The notes beneath the pieces were generated by a model. That model did no database searches. It had not been told where the DNA came from and saw nothing but the letters and a program-made list of their open reading frames with translations. A stretch of DNA of 64,000 bases. Source: Andreesenia angusta (GTDB lineage Bacteria; Bacillota; Clostridia; Tissierellales; Gottschalkiaceae). The stretch is from NCBI RefSeq assembly GCF_001855385.1, contig NZ_MKIE01000005.1, forward strand, positions 62,001-126,000. Direction: 5' to 3'. The stretch's first letter is position 1, and each line of letters starts with the position of its first letter. Shown here piece after piece: positions 20,614 through 30,506 of the stretch. Position numbers and translations under genes: made by a program.

Positions 20614-23436
20614 CTATTTTTTAAGGCTTTTAGCTAAAAACTGACCTGTGTACGACTCTGGCACTCTGCATATCTCCTCCGGTGTTCCGGTGGCCACTAT
20701 GCAGCCTCCCTTGTCCCCGCCTTCCGGACCTAGGTCCACCACGTAGTCCGCCACCTTTATGACGTCTAGATTGTGCTCTATGACCACAACTGTGTTTCCG
20801 CTCTCCACCAGCTTGTCCAGCACAGTTATAAGCTTGTGCACGTCTGCCGAGTGAAGCCCTGTTGTAGGCTCGTCCAGTATATAGATGGTCTTGCCTGTAC
20901 TTCGCTTGCTGAGCTCTGTTGCAAGCTTGACCCTCTGGGCCTCTCCTCCCGAAAGCTGTGTCGAAGGCTGGCCTAGCTTTATATAGCCAAGGCCTACATC
21001 GTTCATCACCTTCAACTTTCTGGATATCCCCTGTATATTCTCGAAGAACTCCACGCCTTCCTCCACGGTCATATCCAGTATCTCGGAGATGTTTTTCCCC
21101 TTGTACTTGACTTGAAGAGTCTCCCTGTTGTATCTCTTACCCTTGCACACCTCGCACGGAACGTATACATCCGGCAGAAAGTGCATCTCTATCTTTATTA
21201 TACCGTCTCCTTTGCAGGCCTCGCATCTTCCGCCCTTTACGTTGAAGCTAAATCTGCCCTTGCTGTAGCCTCTAGTCTTGGCCTCCTGAGTCATGGCGAA
21301 CACGTCCCTTATCTGGTCGAATATCCCCGTGTAGGTCGCAGGGTTTGACCTAGGAGTCCTGCCTATAGGCGACTGGTCTATCTCTATTATCTTGTCTATA
21401 TGCTCAGCACCCTCTATAGAGCTGTGCCTGCCCGGCTTTTCCTTTCCCTTGTGGAGCTTCTGGTGCAGCCCCTTGTATAGTATCTCGTTTACAAGTGTAC
21501 TCTTGCCCGATCCAGAGACTCCTGTCACTGCCGTAAGCACCCCTGTAGGGAATGCTACATCTATATTTTTGAGGTTGTTCTCCGAGGCATTTTTTATGAC
21601 TATGGAGTTTTCTCCTGGAACTCTTCTGCTCTCTGGAACTTCTATGCGCTTTCTGCCGCTAAGGTAGTCCCCCGTTATGGACTTCTCATTGGCTATTATC
21701 TCCTCCACAGTTCCGGTGGCCACTATCTCTCCGCCGTGGACTCCTGCCCCAGGCCCTATGTCCACTATATAGTCTGCCTCATACATAGTGTCCTCGTCAT
21801 GCTCCACGACTATAAGCGTGTTACCTATATCTGTCAGATTCCTGAGCGCCTTCAGCAACTTTGAATTGTCTCTCTGGTGAAGCCCTATGCTAGGCTCGTC
21901 CAGTACATAAAGCACACCTAGGAGACTGGACCCTATCTGGGTTGCAAGCCTTATCCTCTGCGACTCCCCTCCTGAAAGCGTTCCGGCCTCCCTGGACAGT
22001 GTCAGGTACTCAAGCCCCACTTCAAGCAGGAAATTAAGCCTAGAGTTTATCTCTTTCAGGATCTGTCTGGCTATATGAATCTGCTTCTCTGAAAGCTCCA
22101 GATTCTCTACAAAGTCTAGCTCCTCTCTTATAGGCATCTGGGTCAGCTCGTATATGTTCTTTCCACCTAGCTTCACAGCAAGGCTTTCAGGTCTCAGCCT
22201 TGCCCCTTTGCAGTCGGGACATATCTTGTTGCTCATAAAGCTCTTTATCTTGTCTCTCATGTAGTCGGAGTTTGTCTCTGCAAATCGCCTTTCAAGGTTC
22301 GGAATAACCCCTTCAAAGCTACCCTCGTATGTCTTCCATCCTCCAAACCTGCTGTCAAAGTCGAACTTTATGTGGTTCCCGCCTGTGCCGTAGAGTATTT
22401 CCTCTACAAGCTCCGCCGGGGCGTATTTTATCTTTTCATCCAAGCTGAAGCCGTATTTTTCGCATATAGACTTGAAGCTCCTGAAGTAGTATCCCTCTTC
22501 CGAAGTTGTGGCGAAAGGCGCTATGGCCCCCTCTCTTATGGAAAGCTCAGTATTGGGTATCACAAGCTCCGGGTCCACGTTCAGATGGCTGCCTAGCCCG
22601 TTACAGGTAGAACACATGCCGAATGGGACGTTGAAGGAGAACATCCTTGGGGATATCTCGTCTATGGCTATTCCGCAGTCGGGACATGCGAACTTCTGGC
22701 TCATCATTATCTCGTCTCCGTCTATGACGTCCACTATGAGCAGTCCGTTCCCGAGCTTCATAACCGTCTCTATGGAGTCTGTAAGCCTCTTCTCCACTCC
22801 AGGCTTTACGACTACTCTGTCCACTACTACCTCTATATTGTGCTTCTTGTTCTTGTCTATACTTATCTCTTCCCCAAGCTCCTGTATCTCTCCGTTGACT
22901 CTAACTCTGACGTAGCCTTCGCTCTTTACACTCTCCAAGAGCTTCTTGTGCTCCCCCTTTTTACCCCTGACTACGGGAGCCAAGAGCTGTAGCTTGGTCT
23001 TCTCCGGAAGCTCCATTATGGCGTCCACCATCTGGTCTATGCTCTGGGAAACTATCTCCTTCCCGCAGCTAGGGCAGTGTGGAGTCCCGACCCTTGCGAA
23101 CAGCAGCCTCAAGTAGTCATATATCTCTGTCACTGTTCCCACTGTGGACCTCGGGTTCCTGCTGGTTGTCTTCTGGTCTATGGAGATTGCTGGAGAAAGC
23201 CCCTCTATATACTCTACGTCCGGCTTCTCCATCTGTCCAAGAAACTGCCTTGCATACGAAGACAGACTTTCCACATACCTCCTCTGCCCCTCTGCGTATA
23301 TGGTGTCGAAGGCAAGGGACGACTTCCCTGATCCGCTGAGGCCGGTGAACACCACAAGTTTGTCTCTGGGAATCTCCAGATCTACATTCTTGAGATTATG
23401 CTCTTTAGCCCCTCTAACTACTATCTTGTCTTTCAA
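20614..23436 (-). CDS. uvrA: Excinuclease ABC subunit A
   Basis: DNA-damage sensor ATPase of nucleotide excision repair. Two ABC modules: Walker [10 protein letters not shown] and signature [12 protein letters not shown] in the first, GVSGSGKST and [12 protein letters not shown] in the second. Zinc-binding cysteine pairs CPDCG, CPDCKG and CEACKG..CEVCKG are present. The TTG at 23436 has GAGGTG six bases upstream and gives 940 residues starting [15 protein letters not shown]; a GTG at 23445 overlapping the uvrB stop is the alternative. It begins six bases after uvrB. Confidence 0.97.
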   Translation of the reverse strand: MKDKIVVRGAKEHNLKNVDLEIPRDKLVVFTGLSGSGKSSLAFDTIYAEGQRRYVESLSSYARQFLGQMEKPDVEYIEGLSPAISIDQKTTSRNPRSTVGTVTEIYDYLRLLFARVGTPHCPSCGKEIVSQSIDQMVDAIMELPEKTKLQLLAPVVRGKKGEHKKLLESVKSEGYVRVRVNGEIQELGEEISIDKNKKHNIEVVVDRVVVKPGVEKRLTDSIETVMKLGNGLLIVDVIDGDEIMMSQKFACPDCGIAIDEISPRMFSFNVPFGMCSTCNGLGSHLNVDPELVIPNTELSIREGAIAPFATTSEEGYYFRSFKSICEKYGFSLDEKIKYAPAELVEEILYGTGGNHIKFDFDSRFGGWKTYEGSFEGVIPNLERRFAETNSDYMRDKIKSFMSNKICPDCKGARLRPESLAVKLGGKNIYELTQMPIREELDFVENLELSEKQIHIARQILKEINSRLNFLLEVGLEYLTLSREAGTLSGGESQRIRLATQIGSSLLGVLYVLDEPSIGLHQRDNSKLLKALRNLTDIGNTLIVVEHDEDTMYEADYIVDIGPGAGVHGGEIVATGTVEEIIANEKSITGDYLSGRKRIEVPESRRVPGENSIVIKNASENNLKNIDVAFPTGVLTAVTGVSGSGKSTLVNEILYKGLHQKLHKGKEKPGRHSSIEGAEHIDKIIEIDQSPIGRTPRSNPATYTGIFDQIRDVFAMTQEAKTRGYSKGRFSFNVKGGRCEACKGDGIIKIEMHFLPDVYVPCEVCKGKRYNRETLQVKYKGKNISEILDMTVEEGVEFFENIQGISRKLKVMNDVGLGYIKLGQPSTQLSGGEAQRVKLATELSKRSTGKTIYILDEPTTGLHSADVHKLITVLDKLVESGNTVVVIEHNLDVIKVADYVVDLGPEGGDKGGCIVATGTPEEICRVPESYTGQFLAKSLKK

Positions 23437-23441
23437 TTTTC

Positions 23442-25430
23442 TCACCTCTTTTTCTTTCCGCTTATCTTCTTGAGTTTCTCTATCTCGTCTCTGAGCTCGG
23501 CCGCTTTTTCAAACTCCAGTATGCCGGCCCAGTACTTCATCTCTCGCTCTAATCCTGCTATTTTCTCTCCTACCTCGGCTCGCTCTATTTCACTCATATC
23601 CACTGCCTTGTAGTCTGCTCCATCTTCAGCCACCGCTGTAGCCTCTATTACATCCCTTATGCCCTTCACTATGGTCTTAGGGACTATGCCGTGCTCTGTG
23701 TTGTAGCTCTCCTGTATCTGCCTTCTTCTGTTTGTCTCGTTTATGGCCTTCTCCATGGACTTTGTCACTGCATCCGCATACATTATGACATACCCGTTTG
23801 AGTTTCTAGCCGCCCTGCCTATGGTCTGCACTAGAGATGTCTCGGACCTTAGAAAGCCTTCCTTGTCTGCGTCCAGTATGGCTACAAGGGACACCTCCGG
23901 TATGTCCAGTCCTTCCCTCAGAAGGTTTATGCCTACAAGCACGTCGAACACGCCTTGCCTCAGCTCCTTCAGTATCTGCATCCTCTCTATAGTCTTTATA
24001 TCAGAGTGGAGGTACTTCACTTTTATCCCGGCTTCCTTGAAATAGTCTGTAAGGTCCTCCGACATCTTCTTGGTCAGAGTCGTGACAAGCACCCTCTCGT
24101 TCTGCTCAGTCCTCGCCATTATCTCGCCCATAAGGTCGTCTATCTGGTTTCTGGTGGGCCTTACGTCTATGATTGGGTCTAAGAGCCCTGTCGGCCTTAT
24201 TATCTGCTCTACTGTGTTCTCCGAATGCTCCAACTCGTAAGGCCCAGGCGTTGCGCTTACGTAGAGTATCTGGTTTATGTGGTCCTCGAACTCCTCGAAC
24301 TTAAGCGGCCTGTTGTCAAGCGCCGACGGAAGCCTGAATCCGTAGTCTACAAGGCTCTGCTTTCTAGACTGGTCTCCGGCGTACATGCCCCGAATCTGAG
24401 GTATAGTCACATGCGACTCGTCCACAATCATAAGGTAGTCGTCAGGGAAGTAGTCAAGCAGTGTGAACGGCTTGCTCCCCGGTTCCCTTCCGGCTATATG
24501 CCTGGAGTAGTTCTCTATGCCCTGGCAGAAACCCATCTCTGTAAGCATCTCTATGTCGTACATCGTCCTCTGCTTAAGCCTCTGGGCCTCCAAGAGCTTG
24601 CCTTCTCCTTCCAGCTCTTTCAGCCTCTCCTCCAGCTCCTGCTCTATGGTCTCTACAGCCGCCTTCACCTTCTCCTCAGAAGTTGCAAAGTGCGAGGCCG
24701 GGAATATGGACACATGGGATCTCTCACCTATGAGATTTCCCGTGAGCGCATCTATCTCTGTAACCCTGTCTATCTCGTCTCCAAAGAACTCTACCCTTAT
24801 GGCGTTCTCGTTCGATGAAGCCGGGAATATATCCACTATGTCTCCCCTAACCCTGAAAGAGCCCCTGGTGAAGTTTATGTCGTTTCGCTCGTACTGTATG
24901 TCCACCAGCTTTCTGAGCACTTCATCTCTGTCTTTCTCCATGCCCGGCCTAAGCGAAAGCACCAGGTTTTCATAGTCTATCGGGTCTCCCAGTCCGTATA
25001 TGCAGGAGACGCTCGCCACTATTATCACGTCGTCCCTCTCGAAGAGCGATGCAGTCGCCGAGTGCCTTAGCTTGTCTATCTCGTCGTTTATGGACGCATC
25101 TTTCTCTATATACGTGTCTGTATGAGCCACATATGCTTCCGGCTGGTAGTAGTCGTAGTAGCTTACGAAGTACTCCACTGCATTTTCAGGAAAGAACTCC
25201 TTGAACTCACCTGCCAGCTGTCCTGCCAACGTCTTGTTGTGCGCTATTATTATAGTCGGTTTCTGATTTTTCTCTATTATATTCGCCATTGTAAAGGTCT
25301 TCCCAGAGCCTGTCACTCCCAGAAGCACCTGATGTTTCTTGTTTTCCTCCAGCCCCTTTGCTATTTTCTCTATAGCTTGTGGCTGGTCTCCAGTTGGAGA
25401 ATAATCTGAATGTATCTTGAACTTGCCCAA
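23442..25430 (-). CDS. uvrB: Excinuclease ABC subunit B
   Basis: Helicase-like subunit that verifies the lesion and recruits UvrC. Walker A GVTGSGKT, the beta-hairpin segment [24 protein letters not shown], later helicase motifs (IGRAARN) and a C-terminal UVR motif ([20 protein letters not shown]). The TTG at 25430 lies six bases after AGAGGTG and gives 662 residues; an in-frame GTG at 25439 is inside that ribosome site. First gene of the repair operon. I see no GAAC-N4-GTTC LexA box in the 85 bases upstream; a TATAAT lies in that gap without a clear -35. Confidence 0.97.
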   Translation of the reverse strand: MGKFKIHSDYSPTGDQPQAIEKIAKGLEENKKHQVLLGVTGSGKTFTMANIIEKNQKPTIIIAHNKTLAGQLAGEFKEFFPENAVEYFVSYYDYYQPEAYVAHTDTYIEKDASINDEIDKLRHSATASLFERDDVIIVASVSCIYGLGDPIDYENLVLSLRPGMEKDRDEVLRKLVDIQYERNDINFTRGSFRVRGDIVDIFPASSNENAIRVEFFGDEIDRVTEIDALTGNLIGERSHVSIFPASHFATSEEKVKAAVETIEQELEERLKELEGEGKLLEAQRLKQRTMYDIEMLTEMGFCQGIENYSRHIAGREPGSKPFTLLDYFPDDYLMIVDESHVTIPQIRGMYAGDQSRKQSLVDYGFRLPSALDNRPLKFEEFEDHINQILYVSATPGPYELEHSENTVEQIIRPTGLLDPIIDVRPTRNQIDDLMGEIMARTEQNERVLVTTLTKKMSEDLTDYFKEAGIKVKYLHSDIKTIERMQILKELRQGVFDVLVGINLLREGLDIPEVSLVAILDADKEGFLRSETSLVQTIGRAARNSNGYVIMYADAVTKSMEKAINETNRRRQIQESYNTEHGIVPKTIVKGIRDVIEATAVAEDGADYKAVDMSEIERAEVGEKIAGLEREMKYWAGILEFEKAAELRDEIEKLKKISGKKKR

Positions 25431-25512
25431 ACAAATCACCTCTCTTTATACCATTATATATTATCTCTGCTGTAAAAGTCATCAAAGCTGATCAGAATAT
25501 TCAGAGTAGCAA

Positions 25513-25542
25513 AAAACAGCAAGAACACTATCTTGCTGTTTT
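25513..25542 (-). terminator. Terminator after the S41 protease gene
   Basis: AAAACAGCAAGA pairs with TCTTGCTGTTTT around a six-base loop that contains the protease stop codon. A T run follows on the minus strand. It separates the wall-hydrolase region from uvrB. Confidence 0.85.
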
Positions 25543-26751
25543 CAAAATCTCAACTGCCTTCTGAAGCTGCACATCCTCATCTATGGCGTCTATGCCTATC
25601 GACTCCACAGTCTCAGGAAGCTCTACCACTACATCAGGAGTGATGCCTTTCTTGTTTATCTGTCTACCCTTTGGAGAAAAGTACTCTGAAATAGTCAGCT
25701 TGAATCCGCTTCCGTCTGGCAGGTCGTTTACAACCTGTATAACACCTTTGCCGTAGGTCTGGGTTCCCACGATTGTCCCTGCCTTCATGTCCTGAATTGC
25801 CGCTGTGAGTATTTCGGAAGCTGAGGCGCTGGACTTGTCAACTATTACAGCAAGCGGAAGTCCCAGCTTATCTGGTCCGGACTTTATATACTCTCGCTTT
25901 CCTTGCTTGTCCTCTGTGTAGACCACAGTGCCCTCTCCCAAGATTTCATCTGCTATGTCTGCACATACGCTTACAGAGCCTCCGCCGTTCCCTCTCAGGT
26001 CCAGCACAAGCGAGTCTATGCCCTTGCCTTTCAATTCATCTAGATGGCTCTTGAAGTCTTCGTAGCTTGTCTCGTCGAATGAGGAAAGCCTTATATACCC
26101 TATGCTGTCCTCTATGGTGCCGCTCTTTACACTGTCCACCTCTATCTTGTCCCTGACTATCTCTTTCTCTAGCGTCTCCTGCTTTCCGTCGGAGTTTTCC
26201 CTAATTATGGTCAGCTTTACTTTTGTGCCTTTCTCGCCTTTTATATTGCTCACAGCCACGTCAAGCTGGCTTCCGCTGTATTCTACTCCGTCCACTTTGA
26301 TTATCTTGTCGCCAGGCTTAAGGCCTGCCTTGTAGCCTGGGGTGCCCTCCATAGGCGAGACTATTTCAATCATATCGTCTTCGTTTTGGCTGACCACTAT
26401 TCCGACTCCTACAAAACTTCCCGAGTTGGCCTCTGTGAACTGCTTGAATTCATCGGCGTCCATGTAGACAGAGTAAGGGTCGTCCAGAGCGCTGAACATG
26501 CCCTTTATGGCTCCGTCTACTATCTGGTCGCTGCTGTACTCTCCCAGATAGTTCTGGTCTATATAGTCTTCCATCACGTCTAGCTTCCCGTACTTGTCGT
26601 ATATGTCCACTAGCTCTGAGTATTCGTCTCTTGAAACCAGAACTGTGTTTCCAAACGGGATATTTATAAGCTTGCCTGCAAAGACTCCAGCCACGCCTGT
26701 AGTCATGGCTGCGATAACCGAAATTAAAACCATCTTTTTTCTAGATATCAT
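25528..26751 (-). CDS. S41-family carboxy-terminal processing protease (CtpA-like)
   Basis: 407-residue secreted or membrane-tethered serine protease. An N-terminal hydrophobic signal/anchor (about residues 8-27), a PDZ domain (GIVVSQNEDDMIEIVSPMEG to about residue 190) and the S41 catalytic domain. The nucleophile region is VDKSSASASEILTAA and the lysine is in QTYGKGVIQ, giving the Ser-Lys dyad of the family. Such proteases act outside the membrane on exported proteins. The ATG has GAGGTG four bases upstream. It follows three wall-hydrolase genes but is separated from them by a terminator. In Pseudomonas, CtpA degrades M23 and NlpC/P60 hydrolases, so these neighbours are plausible substrates. 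Confidence 0.93.
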   Translation of the reverse strand: MISRKKMVLISVIAAMTTGVAGVFAGKLINIPFGNTVLVSRDEYSELVDIYDKYGKLDVMEDYIDQNYLGEYSSDQIVDGAIKGMFSALDDPYSVYMDADEFKQFTEANSGSFVGVGIVVSQNEDDMIEIVSPMEGTPGYKAGLKPGDKIIKVDGVEYSGSQLDVAVSNIKGEKGTKVKLTIIRENSDGKQETLEKEIVRDKIEVDSVKSGTIEDSIGYIRLSSFDETSYEDFKSHLDELKGKGIDSLVLDLRGNGGGSVSVCADIADEILGEGTVVYTEDKQGKREYIKSGPDKLGLPLAVIVDKSSASASEILTAAIQDMKAGTIVGTQTYGKGVIQVVNDLPDGSGFKLTISEYFSPKGRQINKKGITPDVVVELPETVESIGIDAIDEDVQLQKAVEILKTAR

Positions 26752-26827
26752 ACTGCACCTCTTCGTGTCCTTATTTTTTATTATTATATCAGTTTATCGA
26801 AACCATGTCAGCTTTACAAAACAAAAA

Positions 26828-26845
26828 CACTGGCCGAAGCCAGTG
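26828..26845 (-). terminator. Terminator after the M23 peptidase gene
   Basis: On the minus strand CACTGGC and GCCAGTG flank a TTCG tetraloop, followed by TTTTTGTTTT. Compact and strong; two bases after the M23 stop codon. Confidence 0.9.
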
Positions 26846-26847
26846 AT

Positions 26848-28080
26848 CTAAAAGTTTATATAGTTTCTTGGATTTACTTTTGCTCCGTTTACCACCACTT
26901 CGAAGTGAAGGTGGGGCCCAGTGCTGTCTCCCGTGTTTCCAGAGTAGGCTATGACCTGGCCTTTCGACACTCTCTGCCCCTCTGAGACAAGTCTTCTGGA
27001 GTTGTGGGCGTATATAGTTACAATTCCGCCGCCGTGATTTATAAAAACTACCTCTCCGTAAGAAGAAGAGTAGTATGATCTGGCCACAACACCGTCTGTC
27101 GAAGCCAGTATAGGAGTGCCTGTAGGTACACCTATATCTATCCCCTTGTGTACAGTTCCCCATCTAGGTCCAAACTCTGAAGTGACAGGTCCTGACGCAG
27201 CCGGCCTTATCATACCCGAGCTTGAAGATGGTTGCGACGGTGCAACCTCTATATCTGGGCTGCCTGAATTTGAGCTTCCTGTACCTGTAGACACAGAAGA
27301 GCCTGCGGATGGCGGCTGTGGCTTTGAAGCCGATTCAGCAGCTTTCCTGGCTTCTTCTGCCTGTCTACTTTCTTCAGACTTTATACTATCTAGTATCTGT
27401 GCCGACTCTGCTTCAAGTCTGGCTATGCTGCTTCTGAATGCCACTTCATCGTTCTTAAGCGTCTCCATGTAGGCAATCTTGGAGTTCGAGATACTCTCTA
27501 GCTCCGCCCTCTTTGTCTCGGCCAGCCTAGTGGCCTCCTTGGCTTCTGACTCCTTTACCTTCAGCTCCTCGCCTTTAACCGATATTATCTCTTTCTGATT
27601 TTTAACTTCAGCTATTATCTCTGCGTCATATCCCACTATGTCTTTTATCATGCTGATTCTGTTGAACAAGTCCACTAAATCTGTAGATCCAAGCACAACT
27701 TCTAAGTACCCTGCAGAGCTGTTTTTATACATCACGCTGACTCTTGAGTTGAACATCTCCTGCTTTTCCTCTAGCTTTGTCTCTGCGGCTTCTAGCTCTT
27801 TTTTAACCGCTACAACTTCCGCCTCTATCTTCGCAAGCTCTGATTTAGCTTTTTCCAGCTCGTCTGAAGCCGCCCTCATCTGGGAGTCGATTTCTTCTAT
27901 CTCTTTTACCAGTTTGTCGACTTCTCCCTCTTTCTTGTTCAGCTTCTCCTCAAGCTCCTTCTTCTCCTCTGAAGCTTGGTTCAGTTTCTGCTTGCTAGCA
28001 TCTATGTCCACACCGTAAGCTGTCACACTCGATCCTGCCATCGACAGCATAAGCAGCGATAAAATCAGTTTTCTCTTCAA
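26848..28080 (-). CDS. Exported M23 (LytM) peptidase with PcsB/CwlO-like coiled coil
   Basis: 410-residue exported protein. The TTG at 28080, six bases after GAGGTG, places a clean signal peptide (MKRKLILSLLMLSMAG) at the N-terminus; an upstream in-frame TTG at 28098 is rejected. Residues ~25-240 form a long coiled coil with the motif SRVSVMYKNSSAGYLEVVL (about 112-130) shared with the next two genes. A Ser/Pro/Gly-rich linker leads to the M23 domain (about 296-410). HKGIDIG, YAH and GPHLHFE hold the zinc ligands (HxxxD and HxH), so the peptidase should be active on peptidoglycan cross-bridges. It is 22 bases downstream of the 3D-domain gene. Confidence 0.93.
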   Translation of the reverse strand: MKRKLILSLLMLSMAGSSVTAYGVDIDASKQKLNQASEEKKELEEKLNKKEGEVDKLVKEIEEIDSQMRAASDELEKAKSELAKIEAEVVAVKKELEAAETKLEEKQEMFNSRVSVMYKNSSAGYLEVVLGSTDLVDLFNRISMIKDIVGYDAEIIAEVKNQKEIISVKGEELKVKESEAKEATRLAETKRAELESISNSKIAYMETLKNDEVAFRSSIARLEAESAQILDSIKSEESRQAEEARKAAESASKPQPPSAGSSVSTGTGSSNSGSPDIEVAPSQPSSSSGMIRPAASGPVTSEFGPRWGTVHKGIDIGVPTGTPILASTDGVVARSYYSSSYGEVVFINHGGGIVTIYAHNSRRLVSEGQRVSKGQVIAYSGNTGDSTGPHLHFEVVVNGAKVNPRNYINF

Positions 28081-28102
28081 ACAAAACACCTCTTTCAATT
28101 TT

Positions 28103-29248
28103 CTATTTCAAGATATAGAGCTTCATATCCCTTACTCCGAATTTTATGGCATCTGCATTGTTCATAAAAAGTATGTCTATCCTGTTGCCCTTTATGGCTC
28201 CACCTGTGTCCTCCGCTATGCAGTATCCGTATGGTGTGCCGTCCATATGCTCTATATACACTTTTGTTCCAAGCGGTATGACCTTTGGATCTACAGCGAT
28301 AACGCCAGGCCTTAGTGCCGTTCCCATGGCCGTAATGCCTCCGTAGCCCCCGTTTTGCTCAGGAGATGGATCATAAGCTGTAGCCTTGACTACCATGGCT
28401 TCGCCTTTTTCGGTATTGCTGTAGTCTATCTCAGGTGCAGCCCCTGTATACTGGTTTCCTGAGCCCCCAGAGCTTGAGCTCACCTGACCTCCAGCCTGAC
28501 TTTTGCCTGCATCCTCTGAAGGCTTTGCATTCTTTTTCTCTGTCTCAAGCCTTATCTCCTGCATTGTCCTCTCCGACTCCGAGTCAAGCGTCTCTATCTG
28601 AGCCCTGTACTCAGCTTCATTCCTTTTAAGGCTGCTCACTACAGCCTCCTTGGATTTAGCTAAATTAGAGGCTTCAAGCTTTCTCTGCTCTAGCTTTCTA
28701 GCTGCCATCTTGCTTTCTTGCTCTCTTTTCTCTAGCTGCTCTCTTTTCTCTATTATATCATCTTTTTGGGCTTTTACATCCTCTATAATGTCTTTGTCGT
28801 GAGAAACTATGTTCTTCACCATGTTGAGCCTGTCGAATAAGTCCACCATGTCCTTTGAGTCAAATACAACTTCTATATAGCTAGCAGATCTATTTTTGTA
28901 CATAGAGCTGAGCCTGGACCCTAGGAGCTCTTGCTTTTGATTCAGCTTGTCTTCTGCATTCTTTAGCTCGCTCTTCGAGCTTGCTATATCTTGATTTAGC
29001 TTCACGAGCTTTTCCTCGTACTCCCTGAGCTCTCTGCTTGTAGACTCGAAGTCTTCTTCTATAGCTTTCAGCTCTTTTTCCATCCTATCGGCTATGGCAC
29101 TATTCTGCTCTAGACGCTTTTGAACTTCAAGCTTTTGAGAGTTTATCTCTTCGTACCTGTCTTTCATCTCGCTTAGCTCTTCCCCATATGTAGTTGCTGG
29201 CATGCACAACATAGCAGTCAATGCTGCCAAAACAAACTTCTTGTTCAA
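28103..29248 (-). CDS. Exported 3D-domain protein with PcsB/CwlO-like coiled coil
   Basis: 381-residue exported protein started at a TTG at 29248, eight bases after GGGGGAG, giving the signal peptide MNKKFVLAALTAMLC...TTYG. The coiled coil (about 25-245) carries SRLSSMYKNRSASYIEVVF (about 111-129), the same motif at the same place as in the M23 protein. The C-terminal ~105 residues are a 3D domain: VKATAYDPS, IAVDPKVIPLGTKVYIE and AEDTGGAIKGNRIDIL contain the three conserved aspartates. 3D domains resemble the MltA lytic transglycosylase barrel, so glycan-strand cleavage is the likely activity. It follows a terminator-like hairpin after the NlpC gene. Confidence 0.92.
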   Translation of the reverse strand: MNKKFVLAALTAMLCMPATTYGEELSEMKDRYEEINSQKLEVQKRLEQNSAIADRMEKELKAIEEDFESTSRELREYEEKLVKLNQDIASSKSELKNAEDKLNQKQELLGSRLSSMYKNRSASYIEVVFDSKDMVDLFDRLNMVKNIVSHDKDIIEDVKAQKDDIIEKREQLEKREQESKMAARKLEQRKLEASNLAKSKEAVVSSLKRNEAEYRAQIETLDSESERTMQEIRLETEKKNAKPSEDAGKSQAGGQVSSSSGGSGNQYTGAAPEIDYSNTEKGEAMVVKATAYDPSPEQNGGYGGITAMGTALRPGVIAVDPKVIPLGTKVYIEHMDGTPYGYCIAEDTGGAIKGNRIDILFMNNADAIKFGVRDMKLYILK

Positions 29249-29269
29249 ATCGAACACTCCCCCATTTAT

Positions 29270-29305
29270 AAAGAGAGAAAGCCGGACATCCAACTTTCTC
29301 TCTTT
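29270..29305 (-). terminator. Hairpin between the NlpC/P60 and 3D-domain genes
   Basis: AAAGAGAGAAAG pairs with CTTTCTCTCTTT over 12 bases with a 12-base loop on the minus strand. The T tail is interrupted (TTTATAAAT), so this may be a partial terminator that lowers expression of the two downstream hydrolases relative to ftsEX and the NlpC gene. Confidence 0.6.
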
Positions 29306-29323
29306 TTATACATCATATCTCTA

Positions 29324-30469
29324 TTATCTGAGAACTCTTGTAGCTGATGTAGCTCCTTTAAGTGTAGCTACTCTTACAACGTCACCAGTAGTAGGTGCGT
29401 GGATATAGCTTCCTCCACCTATATATATTCCAACATGGTAAGCTGGCGATCCCCAGAACACTAGGTCTCCAGGCTGAAGTGCTGAAAGGCTGACCTTAGT
29501 TCCAAAGTTCTGCTGCTGTCTAGCTGTTCTAGGTATGCTGATACCCATCTGTCTGTACACGTAAGATGTAAATCCTGAACAGTCGAACCCGCTAGGTGTA
29601 GTTCCACCCCAAACATATGGCACTCCTAGGTACTGGTATGCCGTGCTCACTACAGCGCTTGCACTTCCAGTAGAAGGTGCTGGAGCCGGTGTAGATGGTG
29701 CCGAAGGCTCAGAAGGTGCAGTTGGAGCTGTGCTTCCCGTATTGTTTGCATTAGGCTCTCTAGTGCTGTTTTCTCTTGAAGGTGTCTGCGATGCAGCCGC
29801 CTCTGCAGCCGCTCTCTGTGCCTCTGCTTCAAGATTTCCTATCTGAGCTGTAAGGTTCTGGCTCTTAGAGTCTAACTCTGCCACTAGTACCTCTTTAGCT
29901 TTAGCCGCTTCTACAAGCTCATTTTTCTTTGACTCAGAAGCCGCTTTAGCTTGCTCTGCTTGACTTAGCTTAGTCTCTAGCTCTTTCTTCTTCTTGTCTA
30001 TATTCTCTTTTTCTGACTTCAGTTCAGAAATAACTTTCTGGTCGTGGTTTACAAGGCTCTTGACCATGTCTACTCTTGTGAAGAAATCTCCTATGCTCTC
30101 TGAGCTGAGTATTACTTCCATATATCCTGTACTTCCACTTTTGTACATAGCCTCTACTCTTGAGTTAAGCTTGGCATTTCTCTCGTTGTACTTCTTCTCC
30201 GACTGCTCAAGCTCTTTCTTTATGCTTTCCACTTCTGCCTTTGCCACGTCGTAAGCTTCTTGCATCTTCATCATTTCCTCAGTGGCTTTGTTAAGGCTTT
30301 GGTCAAGCTTTTCTATCTCTGACTTTATGCTTTCCTTCTTGTTGTTGTTTTCCTCAAGCTGCTGCTTTAGAGTGGCTATATCAGAACTTCCAGTATCAGG
30401 CGCTGCGTAAGTAATTCCTCCGAATGTTATAGATAGTGCTAGCATTGAGCATATTAATCTCTTCTTCAT
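29324..30469 (-). CDS. Exported NlpC/P60 endopeptidase with PcsB/CwlO-like coiled coil
   Basis: 381-residue exported protein with signal peptide MKKRLICSMLALSITFGG. A coiled coil (about 28-225) carries SRVEAMYKSGSTGYMEVIL (103-121), shared with the two genes downstream. A Ser/Pro/Ala linker follows, then the NlpC/P60 domain (about 270-381). The catalytic triad is visible as Cys297 in GFDCSGF, His345 in AYHVGIY and His357 in YIHAP. The domain order matches Bacillus CwlO and, apart from the CHAP domain, Streptococcus PcsB, both of which are activated by FtsEX. It lies 37 bases downstream of ftsX, the strongest positional case for an FtsEX effector. Confidence 0.95.
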   Translation of the reverse strand: MKKRLICSMLALSITFGGITYAAPDTGSSDIATLKQQLEENNNKKESIKSEIEKLDQSLNKATEEMMKMQEAYDVAKAEVESIKKELEQSEKKYNERNAKLNSRVEAMYKSGSTGYMEVILSSESIGDFFTRVDMVKSLVNHDQKVISELKSEKENIDKKKKELETKLSQAEQAKAASESKKNELVEAAKAKEVLVAELDSKSQNLTAQIGNLEAEAQRAAAEAAASQTPSRENSTREPNANNTGSTAPTAPSEPSAPSTPAPAPSTGSASAVVSTAYQYLGVPYVWGGTTPSGFDCSGFTSYVYRQMGISIPRTARQQQNFGTKVSLSALQPGDLVFWGSPAYHVGIYIGGGSYIHAPTTGDVVRVATLKGATSATRVLR

Positions 30470-30506
30470 CTAACAATCTCTCCTTTTCTCTTCTTTTATC
30501 TAGTTT

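Noticed and set aside
25431..25527. LexA/SOS operator upstream of uvrB
   Set aside because: No GAAC-N4-GTTC or close variant is present in the gap; control may be absent or of another type.
29650..29846. Open frames on both strands in the Pro/Ser/Ala linker of the NlpC/P60 protein
   Set aside because: They are shadows of a low-complexity linker sequence, not separate genes or a tandem repeat array.
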